Shown piece by piece: positions 15,385-22,214 of a stretch of DNA of 27,810 nucleotides. The position numbers were made by a program, and so were the translations under genes. The DNA comes from JBEKHI01 sp050012355 (GTDB lineage Bacteria; Actinomycetota; Actinomycetes; Streptosporangiales; Streptosporangiaceae): contig JBEKHI010000056.1 in the NCBI GenBank assembly GCA_050012355.1, positions 1-27,810 of the forward strand. The letters are read 5' to 3'. Under the pieces are notes generated by a model. The model was not told the origin of the DNA, did no database searches, and was given only the letters and a program-made list of their open reading frames with translations. Within the stretch, counting starts at the first letter, position 1, and the number at the start of each line of letters is the position of its first letter.

Positions 15385-15741
15385 TCAGTACACGAGGGCC
15401 TTGGCTTCGTCGGCCATTACTTCGGCCACGAAGGTGGGGGCCCCGGCGATACGGATGCCGTCGATCAGGTCATCGGGTTCGATCGACCGGCGGGCGGCGC
15501 ACTGGGTACACAAAGTGACAGATCCACCCGAGATTATTATCCCGAGTAGATCTTCCAGCGGTGCCGCGTGCGGGAGCTTGAACTCGGCGGCCCGGCCCGG
15601 CAGCGCGAACCACGCCGATTCGCCGGTGAGCCACATCGACACATCCACTCCGCTAGCGATGGCCGCGGCGGCGACGGTGAACGCTTGATTGCAACGTTCC
15701 GGGTCGTTCTCGCCGGCGGTGACCTTGATCACGAGTGTCAC
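15385..15741 (-). CDS. DsrE/DsrF-like family protein
   Basis: A 118-residue protein of the DsrE-like fold. It begins TLVIKVTAGENDPERCNQAF, has GVDVSMWLTGESAWF in the middle and GGSVTLCTQCAARRSI near the end. Some relatives carry sulfur on conserved cysteines; the CTQC pair here could do so, but no partner sulfur-relay genes are beside it. The GTG at 15741 is preferred over a longer frame to 15840 because that extension covers the divergent promoter, and a -10 box (TAAAGT) lies seven bases before this GTG. It is transcribed away from the small membrane peptide gene. Confidence 0.8.
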   Translation of the reverse strand: MTLVIKVTAGENDPERCNQAFTVAAAAIASGVDVSMWLTGESAWFALPGRAAEFKLPHAAPLEDLLGIIISGGSVTLCTQCAARRSIEPDDLIDGIRIAGAPTFVAEVMADEAKALVY

Positions 15742-15748
15742 GTCATGA

Positions 15749-15754
15749 ACTTTA
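15749..15754 (-). promoter_or_regulatory. -10 box of the DsrE-like gene, leaderless
   Basis: TAAAGT on the minus strand, followed by seven bases and then GTG at 15741. It is back to back with the plus-strand -10 box 11 bp away. Confidence 0.55.
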
Positions 15755-15765
15755 CGCCGCCACGG

Positions 15766-15771
15766 TACGCT
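15766..15771 (+). promoter_or_regulatory. -10 box of the small membrane peptide gene
   Basis: TACGCT lies seven bases before the ATG at 15779. It faces the minus-strand -10 box, so the two promoters must share or compete for polymerase. Confidence 0.5.
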
Positions 15772-15778
15772 CTGGCCC

Positions 15779-15886
15779 ATGCATGGCATGCTGAGCGCCG
15801 CGATCATGATCGGGTTCTTCGCCGTGATCGCGATCGTCACCGCGGTCGCGGCGGTGCGGATCTACCGGGGAGGGTCTCATGAGTGA
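15779..15886 (+). CDS. Small single-pass membrane protein (35 aa)
   Basis: A 35-codon ORF whose peptide is almost all one membrane helix: after MHGML comes AAIMIGFFAVIAIVTAVAAV and then a basic end RIYRGG. The positive C-terminal side suggests it faces the cytoplasm. The start has a leaderless -10 box; the stop overlaps the start of the nitrobindin-like gene by eight bases, so it is probably the first gene of that unit. No family is recognised. Support is the promoter, coupling and the clear helix; it could still be chance. Confidence 0.55.
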   Translation: MHGMLSAAIMIGFFAVIAIVTAVAAVRIYRGGSHE

Positions 15887-16364
15887 GCCGCCGCTGCATC
15901 CGGGCGTGGCCCGGCTGGGGTTCTTGCTGGGCAGGTGGGAGGGCGCCGGGGTCGGTGGCTACCCGACGATCGAGTCGTTCCGTTTCGGGCAGGAGATCGA
16001 GTTCAGCCATATCGGCAAGCCGTATCTCATCTACCGCAGCCGCACGTGGCGGCTGGACGATGAGGGGAATCTCGGTCAGCCGCTGGCCACCGAGTCCGGC
16101 TACTGGCGAGTGCAGCCCGAGGACAAGGTCGAGTTGCTGCTCGCGCACCCGACGGGGATCACCGAGATCTACGTCGGCGAAGTGGAAAATACCCGGGTGG
16201 ATCTGATTACCGACGTGGTCGCGCGCACCGAAACCGCGAAGGAAGTTACCGGGGGCCGACGGCTCTACGGGCTGATCGGCGAGGATCTCGGCTGGGCCTA
16301 CGACATGGCCGCGATGGGCCAGGAATTGCAGCCGCACTTGTCGGCGCAGCTAAAGCGCGTCTAA
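15879..16364 (+). CDS. Nitrobindin-like heme-binding beta-barrel protein (FABP family)
   Basis: A 161-residue protein of the nitrobindin (THAP4/DUF1794) family, a small ten-stranded barrel that binds ferric heme and reacts with nitric oxide or peroxynitrite. The family motif GxWxGxG appears as GRWEGAG (18-24). H153, in LQPHLSAQLKR near the C-terminus, is the expected heme ligand. Length is normal. A strong ribosome binding site (GGGGAGGG) lies within the upstream small ORF. It lies one gene before nur, as also seen in Streptomyces. It is inferred to act in the cytoplasm. Confidence 0.9.
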   Translation: MSEPPLHPGVARLGFLLGRWEGAGVGGYPTIESFRFGQEIEFSHIGKPYLIYRSRTWRLDDEGNLGQPLATESGYWRVQPEDKVELLLAHPTGITEIYVGEVENTRVDLITDVVARTETAKEVTGGRRLYGLIGEDLGWAYDMAAMGQELQPHLSAQLKRV

Positions 16365-16380
16365 GACCGTCTTGGTTCAT

Positions 16381-16399
16381 GGTTGGTGTTGCACCAACC
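16381..16399 (+). terminator. Perfect hairpin after the nitrobindin-like gene, with a partial copy
   Basis: GGTTGGTG, a TTG loop and CACCAACC form an 8-bp stem 16 bp after the stop. A decayed copy (GGTTGGTG then CACTCACC) begins at about 16412. Without a T tract it may be a terminator or a regulator site. Confidence 0.45.
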
Positions 16400-16469
16400 G
16401 CACTCTTCGCTGGTTGGTGTAGCACTCACCAGGAAAGATCCGCGCCATTTCGGCCCTAGAGATATAAGT

Positions 16470-16545
16470 CCCCCCGGGCGACTCACGTCCGCGTCTGGGT
16501 AGATCGGGACGGGATCAGCTGGACTCGGCTGATCAGCCCGGGGGG
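16470..16545 (+). ncRNA. Candidate structured RNA, three-way junction
   Basis: CCCCCCGGGC (16470-16479) pairs perfectly with GCCCGGGGGG (16536-16545). Inside are two hairpins: CGTCC/GGACG (16486-16490 with 16507-16511) and GATCAGC/GCTGATC (16513-16519 with 16528-16534). The three helices meet with joining stretches of 6, 1 and 1 bases. It matches no riboswitch class I recognise. It could be cis-acting for nur or a free RNA; the strand is assumed. Confidence 0.4.
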
Positions 16546-16566
16546 CCGGTGTATGCCTTGGATTAG

Positions 16567-16603
16567 CCCGCCGCCGCTCCGCAGAGGAGTACCTACCGGC
16601 GGG
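16567..16603 (+). other. Second intergenic hairpin
   Basis: CCCGCCG pairs with CGGCGGG across 23 bases that themselves contain CTCC/GGAG. It follows the candidate three-way junction by 21 bases and may be part of the same transcript. Confidence 0.35.
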
Positions 16604-16728
16604 TCGGGCGGCTAGCTGGCAGCCACCTCACGTGTCCAAAATCTATGCATACTTTCGGACCACCTCCTTTCCCGCTTACCTCGTACGTTATGTCGGCGGG
16701 GGCGTGGGTGGCAAGTGGGTTTTGCCGG

Positions 16729-16776
16729 AGGCGAACCAGAGGCGAACCAGCAAGCACCGTGCCGAAGGCGAACCGG
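16729..16776 (-). promoter_or_regulatory. Three GTTCGCC repeats upstream of nur, PHO-like
   Basis: On the plus strand AGGCGAACCAG occurs twice in tandem (16729-16739, 16740-16750) and as AGGCGAACCGG at 16766-16776. Read on the minus strand this is GTTCGCC with an 11-bp period, like Streptomyces PHO-box units. They lie just upstream of where the nur -35 box would be. PhoP binding is a guess. Confidence 0.4.
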
Positions 16777-16804
16777 GGAGCGCTATGCCCGGGGTCGGCG
16801 GAAC

Positions 16805-16810
16805 TAGACT
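16805..16810 (+). promoter_or_regulatory. -10 box of nur, leaderless
   Basis: TAGACT lies seven bases before the nur ATG at 16818. Confidence 0.6.
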
Positions 16811-16817
16811 CGACGGT

Positions 16818-17273
16818 ATGGCGGAGCAGCGAACGCAGGCCTGGGATGAAGAGCTGAGGGCGCGGGGATACCGGGTGACACCTCAGCGCCAGCTCGTGCT
16901 GGAGGCGATCGCCATCCTGGACCACGCCACCCCCGAGGAAATCGCGGAACGGGTCCAGCAGACCGCCCGCGGCGTGAACATCTCGACGATCTACCGGACC
17001 CTGGAGCTGCTGGACAAGATCGGGCTGGTAACGCACACCCACCTGCACCACGGGGCTCCTACGTATCACCTGGCCTCCGAAGCGGACCACGTGCACCTGG
17101 TCTGCCAGTCCTGCGGCCGGGTCAGCGAGGTCCCGCCAGACGGAATCAGGCCGCTCGTCATAGCGCTAGAGCAGGAGCAGGGTTTCGAGACCGACGTGAC
17201 GCACCTGACCGTCTTCGGCAGGTGCGCGGATTGCAGGGATGGAAAGCGACATGACCACAGCTCATTACGGTGA
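16818..17273 (+). CDS. nur: Fur-family metalloregulator, Nur-like
   Basis: A 151-residue Fur-family repressor closest by eye to Streptomyces Nur, the nickel-dependent repressor of nickel uptake and of the iron superoxide dismutase. The winged-helix region has RGYRVTPQRQLVLEA and NISTIYRTLELL. The HTH motif of the nickel site is kept as V71-T-H73-T-H75, with the later His in DVTHLTVF. The dimer half carries structural zinc cysteines CQSC (C96, C99) and CADC near the end. In the second metal site, H36, H91 and H93 are present, but the position equivalent to Nur His86 is A89 (numbering recalled from memory). The ATG is supported by its -10 box. It overlaps ygfZ by 35 bp. Confidence 0.85.
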   Translation: MAEQRTQAWDEELRARGYRVTPQRQLVLEAIAILDHATPEEIAERVQQTARGVNISTIYRTLELLDKIGLVTHTHLHHGAPTYHLASEADHVHLVCQSCGRVSEVPPDGIRPLVIALEQEQGFETDVTHLTVFGRCADCRDGKRHDHSSLR

Positions 17274-18204
17274 CCCGGCGGCCGAGCAGCGCGCCATGGC
17301 GAACGACGCCGCCGTCACTGACCGGTCCGACCGTGGTGTGCTGCGGATCACCGGACAGGACCGGCTGGGCTGGCTGCACGACCTCACCAGCCAGGACCTG
17401 CGGAACCTGGCGCCCGGTACCACCACGCAGGCCCTCATCCTGTCCCCGCAAGGCCACGTCGAGCATCACCTGACCATCACCGACACCGGCGAGGCGACGT
17501 GGATACATACCGAACCCGGTACGTCCGCCGAGCTTAAGAAGTTCCTCGACTCCATGCGGTTCATGCTCCGGGCCGAGGTCGACGACCTCACTGGTGAGTA
17601 CGCGTTGTTCAGCCTGACCGGTCCGAACGCGGACCAGGTGGAGACGCGGGACATCGTGAGATGGGACCCGCCGTTTGGCATAGATGTGCTTGTCGAGCGG
17701 AGCGAGGAACCTCAGGGGGCGCGCGCCGGGATGCTGGCGTACGAGGCCGGGCGGATCGAGGCGAGGGTGCCGAGGCTCGGGCTTGACACCGACCACAAGA
17801 CGCTGCCGCATGAGGCCGGCTGGATCGGATCCGCGGTGCATCTGAACAAGGGGTGCTACCGAGGTCAGGAGACCGTCGCCCGTATCCACAACCTGGGGCA
17901 TCCGCCCCGGCGGCTGGTGTTCCTCGACCTCGACGGCAGCGTGGACCGGCTGCCCGAGCCGGGGTCGCCGATCACCACCCAGGACGGAACTATCGTGGGC
18001 TTCGCGGGGTCGTCGGCGCGGCACTACGAACTCGGCCCGATCGGGCTGGGGATGGTCAAGCGGACTGTGGATATTGACGCGCCGTTGCTGGCCGACGGGG
18101 TGGCCGCCAGCCAGGAAGTGATCGTCCCGCCGGACGCTGGCGGTGAGGCGAGCGCCGTGGTGCGCGGGTTCTCCCGTTCTCGGCTGGGCCAGCGGCCGGG
18201 GTAG
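17239..18204 (+). CDS. ygfZ: YgfZ-like folate-binding protein
   Basis: A 321-residue protein of the YgfZ/GcvT-like family, which binds tetrahydrofolate and supports iron-sulfur cluster assembly or repair. The signature KGCYRGQE appears in HLNKGCYRGQETVARIHN, with the single conserved Cys. The N-terminal part has TDRSDRGVLRITGQDRLGWLHDLTSQD, the usual opening of the family (cited by its landmarks DRSxRG and LHDLTSQD). Starts at 17239 and 17251 (with GGAAAG before it) are both possible; both overlap the nur end, so translation is probably coupled. Confidence 0.9.
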   Translation: MESDMTTAHYGDPAAEQRAMANDAAVTDRSDRGVLRITGQDRLGWLHDLTSQDLRNLAPGTTTQALILSPQGHVEHHLTITDTGEATWIHTEPGTSAELKKFLDSMRFMLRAEVDDLTGEYALFSLTGPNADQVETRDIVRWDPPFGIDVLVERSEEPQGARAGMLAYEAGRIEARVPRLGLDTDHKTLPHEAGWIGSAVHLNKGCYRGQETVARIHNLGHPPRRLVFLDLDGSVDRLPEPGSPITTQDGTIVGFAGSSARHYELGPIGLGMVKRTVDIDAPLLADGVAASQEVIVPPDAGGEASAVVRGFSRSRLGQRPG

Positions 18205-18246
18205 CCTAGCTGCGAAAAAGGCCCTTCAAGCAGGAGGTCATGGCGC

Positions 18247-19197
18247 GTGCTCCGTCGGACGTTGCTGGCGGCTTCGGCTAGTCAGCGGATTCGTGAGCTC
18301 ATTACGGACTATCCAGTGACGCGCAGCGTCGTGGATCGCTACGTCGCTGGGGAAACCAGCGCCGACGCGGTGCGGACAGCCCAGCGGCTCCGCGGGGCGG
18401 GACTGCTCGTCACGCTGGACTACCTCGGTGAGGACACGAAGGAACAAGCTCAGGCCGACAGTGTCACGGAAGAGTACGTGAGCCTGATCGGCAAGCTCGC
18501 CGCCGAGGGCTTGACCGCTGACGGCGCCGTCGAGGTATCGGTGAAGCTGACCGCGGTCGGCCTGTACCTGGCGCGGGACGGGGAGCGGACCGCGTCCGAA
18601 AACATCGCGCGGATCGCCGCCGCGGCCCGCGATGCTGGCACGACGGTGACCGTCGACGCCGAGGATCACGTGGCCGACGATGCCGCGCAGCGGATCGTGG
18701 CCGATCTTCGCGGTAGCTACCCGGATCTCGGCATCGTGCTGCAGGCCATGCTGCGGCGAACCGAAGCGGACTGCCGGAACCTGGCCGCCAAGGGCAGCCG
18801 CGTGCGGCTGTGCAAGGGCGCCTACAACGAGCCTGAGTCGGAGGCGTACACCGCGCGGCACGACATCGACCGGTCGTACGCGCGCTGCCTGCGGATCCTG
18901 ATGGAGGGTCCGGGGTACCCGATGGTTGCTTCGCATGACCCCCGGCTGATCCAGATCGCCGGCTCGCTCGCTATGCAAAACGGGCGGTCGGCCGATGACT
19001 TCGAGTACCAGATGCTGTTCGGCATCCGGCCGGACGAGCAGCGCCGGCTGGCCGCCTCCGGTGCCAAGGTGCGGGTCTACGTGCCTTACGGAGATGACTG
19101 GTACGGCTACCTGGTCCGTCGCCTCGCCGAGAAACCGGCCAACCTGCGATTCTTCCTGCGTTCGCTTGGACCCGTGGTTGGAGGCAGAGCCTCATGA
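18247..19197 (+). CDS. Proline dehydrogenase
   Basis: A 316-residue FAD-dependent proline dehydrogenase that oxidises L-proline to pyrroline-5-carboxylate and passes electrons to the respiratory chain. It is the single-domain form, without the aldehyde dehydrogenase part of PutA. Typical segments are SVKLTAVGLYLA, DAEDH, RLCKGAYNEP, YQMLFGIRPDEQ and VYVPYGDDWYGYLVRRLAEKPAN, the last with the arginines that hold the substrate carboxylate. The GTG at 18247 has AGGAGG nine bases upstream. An ATG at 18240 opens only 13 codons. It overlaps proC by four bases (ATGA). Confidence 0.93.
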   Translation: MLRRTLLAASASQRIRELITDYPVTRSVVDRYVAGETSADAVRTAQRLRGAGLLVTLDYLGEDTKEQAQADSVTEEYVSLIGKLAAEGLTADGAVEVSVKLTAVGLYLARDGERTASENIARIAAAARDAGTTVTVDAEDHVADDAAQRIVADLRGSYPDLGIVLQAMLRRTEADCRNLAAKGSRVRLCKGAYNEPESEAYTARHDIDRSYARCLRILMEGPGYPMVASHDPRLIQIAGSLAMQNGRSADDFEYQMLFGIRPDEQRRLAASGAKVRVYVPYGDDWYGYLVRRLAEKPANLRFFLRSLGPVVGGRAS

Positions 19198-20033
19198 TCG
19201 CGATCCTTGGCGCTGGGAAGATGGGCGAGGCGCTGCTGTCCGGCTTGCTGCGCGCGGGGCGCCCGCCATCTGACGTCGTCGCCGTGGTACGGCGCCCGGC
19301 CCGGGCGACCGAGCTGACCGAGCGGTACGGGGTCGCCGTGGTCGAGGCGGCCGAGGCGGTGAAGAACGCGGACACGCTGGTGCTCGGCGTCAAGCCGCAA
19401 GACATGGACCGGCTGCTGTCGGAAATCGCGAGCACCGCGGGTGCCGGCCAGCTGGTGATCTCGGTGGCGGCGGGGATCACGACCGGGTTCATCGAGCGAC
19501 GGCTCCCCGGTGACGTTCCGGTGGTTCGCGTCATGTCTAACACCCCGGTCCTGGTGGACGAGGCGATGTCGGTGATCTCGCCGGGACGATTCGCGGACGA
19601 GACCCACCTGGCGCGTACTGAGGAACTGCTGCGGCCGGTCGGAAAGGTCATGCGGATCCCCGAGTCGCAGCAGGACGCGGCCACCGCGCTGTCCGGTAGC
19701 GGCCCAGCGTACGTGTACTACCTGGTCGAGGCGATGGTGGACGCGGGCATCCTGCTCGGCGTCCCGCGTGGCACGGCGATGGAACTGGTGGTGCAGGCCG
19801 TGTACGGGGCCGCGACCATGCTGCGGGACTCCGGCGAGCACCCGGTGCTGCTGCGCGAAGCGGTCACCTCGCCAGGCGGCACCACGATCAACGCGATCCG
19901 CGAGCTGGAGAACCACAGCGTGCGGGCCGCCTTCCTGTCCGCGATCGAGTCCGCCCGTGACCGCGCCCACGAGCTAGGCGCGGCCGAGTTAGTCACCGGG
20001 TTCGCGGGTTATCGTGGCTTACGTGGCCTGTGA
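19194..20033 (+). CDS. proC: Pyrroline-5-carboxylate reductase ProC
   Basis: A 279-residue NAD(P)H-dependent reductase making L-proline from pyrroline-5-carboxylate. The dinucleotide fold starts with AILGAGKMGEAL. VRVMSNTPVLV, SGSGPAYVYYLVEAM and TSPGGTTINAIRELE are family motifs, the last two forming the active-site helix bundle. It is coupled to proline dehydrogenase by ATGA. The two enzymes catalyse opposite overall steps. Its C-terminus overlaps acuC by 20 bp, giving the tail VTGFAGYRGLRGL. Confidence 0.95.
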   Translation: MIAILGAGKMGEALLSGLLRAGRPPSDVVAVVRRPARATELTERYGVAVVEAAEAVKNADTLVLGVKPQDMDRLLSEIASTAGAGQLVISVAAGITTGFIERRLPGDVPVVRVMSNTPVLVDEAMSVISPGRFADETHLARTEELLRPVGKVMRIPESQQDAATALSGSGPAYVYYLVEAMVDAGILLGVPRGTAMELVVQAVYGAATMLRDSGEHPVLLREAVTSPGGTTINAIRELENHSVRAAFLSAIESARDRAHELGAAELVTGFAGYRGLRGL

Positions 20034-21186
20034 ACTCAATGTTTTCTGGGACCCGGCGCTGGTTTCCTACGACTTCGGGCCCGGGCACCCGCTCGCCCCG
20101 GTGCGGGTCCGGCTCACGATGGAACTCGCGGCGGCGCTGGACGTGCTGCCCGAGCCGAGAACGTTCCGGCCCGCCAGCTACGACGAGCTCGTAACGGCGC
20201 ACGACCCCGCGTACGTGGAGGCGGTCCGGCGTGGATCCCCGGACCGTCGTTATGGACTAGGTACGCCTGATAACCCCGTGTTCGCTGGTATGCACGAGGC
20301 GTCCGCGCTCGTGGCGGGAGCGACGCTGGCCGCGGCATCGGCGGTCTGGTCTGGCGAGGCGGAGCACGCCGCGAACATCGCGGGCGGGCTCCATCACGCG
20401 ATGCGGGACCACGCGAGCGGGTTCTGCGTCTACAACGATCCGGTGCTCGCGATCACCTGGCTACTGGATCGCGGTGCCGAACGCGTTGCCTACGTCGACA
20501 TCGACGTGCATCACGGCGACGGGGTACAAGCCGCTTTTTATAACGATCCGCGGGTACTTACGATCAGTCTGCACGAGGAACCGGCGACGCTCTTCCCTGG
20601 CACCGGACTCCCGACGGAAATCGGAACTGGTGCCGGCACTGGATACGCGGTAAACGTCGCGCTTCCGGCGGGTACTACAGACGCCGGCTGGCTGCGCGCG
20701 TTCGACGCTATTGTGCCGCCGCTGCTGCGGGCTTTCGATCCTCAGATCCTGGTGTCGCAGCATGGCTGTGATAGCCATTTTCTCGATCCGCTCGCCCATC
20801 TTGAACTGAGCGTAGACGCGCAACGCCAAGCGCACAGCTGGCTACATGACCTCGCTCACGAGGTGGCTGGCGGACGCTGGCTGCTGACCGGTGGCGGCGG
20901 ATACGCGCTGGTCCAGGTGGTGCCGCGGTCCTGGACGCATCTGCTGGCCATAGCGGCCGGGAGTCCCGTTTCACCGCAGACCGCCACCCCCGTGCGGTGG
21001 CGCGCTTTGGCCCGGGAGTTGACCGGCGAAACGGCACCGGATGCCATGACGGATGGCGCGCCGCTAGCTTGGAAATTGTTCAGATCTGGTAATGAGACTG
21101 GCGACCGTGTGGATCGCTCGATCATGCGGACGCGCAGTGCTGTGTTTCCCGCACACGGGTTGGCGACGGACGCGGATCCACTGTGA
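20014..21186 (+). CDS. acuC: AcuC-like histone deacetylase-family protein
   Basis: A 390-residue zinc-dependent deacetylase of the class I histone deacetylase family, like AcuC, which removes acetyl groups from acetyl-CoA synthetase in Bacillus. The metal and catalytic residues are in AANIAGGLHHAM (His pair), YVDIDVHHGDGVQ (Asp and His zinc ligands) and SQHGCDSHFLDP (third ligand Asp). TGGGGY carries the Tyr region. The GTG at 20014 overlaps the end of proC, and no better start is seen. The real substrate here is unknown. Confidence 0.9.
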   Translation: MAYVACELNVFWDPALVSYDFGPGHPLAPVRVRLTMELAAALDVLPEPRTFRPASYDELVTAHDPAYVEAVRRGSPDRRYGLGTPDNPVFAGMHEASALVAGATLAAASAVWSGEAEHAANIAGGLHHAMRDHASGFCVYNDPVLAITWLLDRGAERVAYVDIDVHHGDGVQAAFYNDPRVLTISLHEEPATLFPGTGLPTEIGTGAGTGYAVNVALPAGTTDAGWLRAFDAIVPPLLRAFDPQILVSQHGCDSHFLDPLAHLELSVDAQRQAHSWLHDLAHEVAGGRWLLTGGGGYALVQVVPRSWTHLLAIAAGSPVSPQTATPVRWRALARELTGETAPDAMTDGAPLAWKLFRSGNETGDRVDRSIMRTRSAVFPAHGLATDADPL

Positions 21187-21442
21187 ACTAGGGCATCCCG
21201 GGCGTCGTGACGGTACTCGCCGGCGTGTCGTACAAACCTTTTTCATGGCTTTTCCCGACGTTCCGGATGTCGTTTGCGCAGGTAGTTGGGTCTGAGTTCG
21301 CGATGAAGCCAAAAGGTAACAACAATGAGGCTATTCGGTGGGGTTGCTCTTTTCTGTGCGGGACTTACCCTGGAGACGTACGTGACTGGTGCGCTGAATC
21401 CGGTCCCAGGCGCACGCGGCATCGCGGTGGAAGAGGGAAAAG

Positions 21443-21640
21443 ATGGCAGGCGAAACTCCCCTAAGTGACGTGAGATTCCTAACCGTTGCCGAAGTGGCCT
21501 TGATCATGCGTGTCTCGAAGATGACCGTGTATCGGCTGGTCCACTCCGGCGAGCTGGAAGCGATCCGTGTGGGTCGGTCTTTCAGGGTTCCTGAACAGGC
21601 GGTCAATCAGTACCTCAGGGCTGCCTTCGTCGGCACCTGA
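21443..21640 (+). CDS. BldC-like small MerR-type DNA-binding protein
   Basis: A 65-residue protein that is essentially one winged helix-turn-helix: FLTVAEVALIMRVSKMTVYRLVHSGELEAIRVGRSFRVPEQAV. The landmarks MRVSKMTVYRLVHSG and RVGRSFRVPE are those of the BldC/excisionase-like group of actinobacteria, which bind DNA repeats cooperatively and act in development. It is the short one-domain form, with no effector domain. A GAGGG ribosome binding site precedes the ATG. The 256-bp gap before it holds a 6-bp inverted repeat (GTGCGC/GCGCAC, 21389-21415), nothing else clear. Confidence 0.9.
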   Translation: MAGETPLSDVRFLTVAEVALIMRVSKMTVYRLVHSGELEAIRVGRSFRVPEQAVNQYLRAAFVGT

Positions 21641-21728
21641 TAGCGGTTGGCAACGCTGTAGGCCTGGCGGTACGGCAGGACCGGAGCCCAAACCGCACCG
21701 GGGGACAGCGGTTAGCCGTACCTTGTTT

Positions 21729-21776
21729 GCTCCTGGTCCCGCTAAGCGGGGCCAGGAGCCGGCCTTCGTGCCGGCT
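21729..21776 (+). terminator. Two adjacent hairpins between bldC-like and bTHX-type genes
   Basis: First hairpin: GCTCCTGGTCCCGC (21729-21742) with its partner (21746-21759), 14 pairs with one G-U, loop TAA. Second: AGCCGGC (21757-21763) with GCCGGCT (21770-21776), loop CTTCGT. They share three bases, so they may exclude each other. TTCTC follows. It probably terminates the bldC-like transcript. Confidence 0.65.
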
Positions 21777-21922
21777 TCTCGTTGGAGCGGGTAACCTAAG
21801 AGACTGCGCGGGCCGAGCGTGCTCGCGTCTACCTAGCTCCGGGCGTTTGCCCAGCCGCCCCTCGCAGGGCGAGCGCGATGGCGTGCCCGTCTGCCAACAG
21901 TCTGTGGAAAGGTGGTGGCCTG

Positions 21923-22021
21923 ATGGGCTCTGTCATCAAGAAGCGCCGCAAGCGTATGGCGAAGAAGAAGCACCGCAAGCTGCTGAAGAAGACCCGCATC
22001 CAGCGCAGGAACAAGAAGTAA
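21923..22021 (+). CDS. Small basic protein, bTHX/AURKAIP1-COX24 type (32 aa)
   Basis: A 32-residue very basic peptide beginning MGSVIKKRRKRMAKKKHRKL and ending IQRRNKK, the short AURKAIP1/COX24-domain protein conserved in actinobacteria and thought to be a ribosomal protein. It is usually found next to the bldC-like gene, as here. An AAAGGTGG ribosome binding site lies before the ATG. Its length and Lys/Arg content match the family exactly. Confidence 0.92.
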   Translation: MGSVIKKRRKRMAKKKHRKLLKKTRIQRRNKK

Positions 22022-22068
22022 TCGCTTCGCTGGCGGCGACCGGCCCCCGTCATGCACCATGGGAGGTA

Positions 22069-22173
22069 ATGACTCCATCGATCGTGGCGTGGCGTGACGG
22101 TAGCCGGGTCGTTCAGGAGCAACGCGATCCGCGGCCAGACCGGCCAGCGGGGCAGGAGGTACCAGCCAGATGA
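22069..22173 (+). CDS. Possible upstream ORF A (34 aa)
   Basis: ATG at 22069 follows GGGAGG by two bases and opens 34 codons (MTPSIVAWRDGSRVV...). The stop overlaps the next ATG as ATGA. No family recognised; the ribosome binding site is closer than usual. It may serve only to couple translation. Confidence 0.3.
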   Translation: MTPSIVAWRDGSRVVQEQRDPRPDRPAGQEVPAR

Positions 22174-22214
22174 CGTGGCCAGTGCGAGTGCGCCCCGGGA
22201 CCAGTCGCCCATGA
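22170..22214 (+). CDS. Possible upstream ORF B (14 aa)
   Basis: ATG at 22170 has AGGAGG ten bases upstream and encodes MTWPVRVRPGTSRP. Its stop overlaps the ATG at 22211 of the large low-complexity protein as ATGA, which has no ribosome binding site of its own. It is likely a translational relay. Confidence 0.45.
   Translation: MTWPVRVRPGTSRP

Larger units (their letters stand above)
16365..16817. other. Structured intergenic region before nur
   Basis: A 453-bp non-coding stretch. It holds a perfect hairpin after the nitrobindin-like gene, a candidate three-way-junction RNA (16470-16545), a second larger hairpin (16567-16603), GTTCGCC repeats and the nur -10 box. An ORF extending nur upstream to 16632 covers part of it, but it reads through the repeats and promoter and was rejected. 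Confidence 0.65.

Noticed and set aside
16632..16817. Upstream extension of nur
   Set aside because: It reads through the repeats and the -10 box; the Fur fold starts after 16818.
16365..16817. tRNA, tmRNA or known riboswitch
   Set aside because: No cloverleaf, CCA end or recognised conserved core was found in this region.
18240..18281. 13-codon ORF at the proline dehydrogenase start
   Set aside because: Its ATG is only two bases from the ribosome binding site; the GTG at 18247 is better placed.
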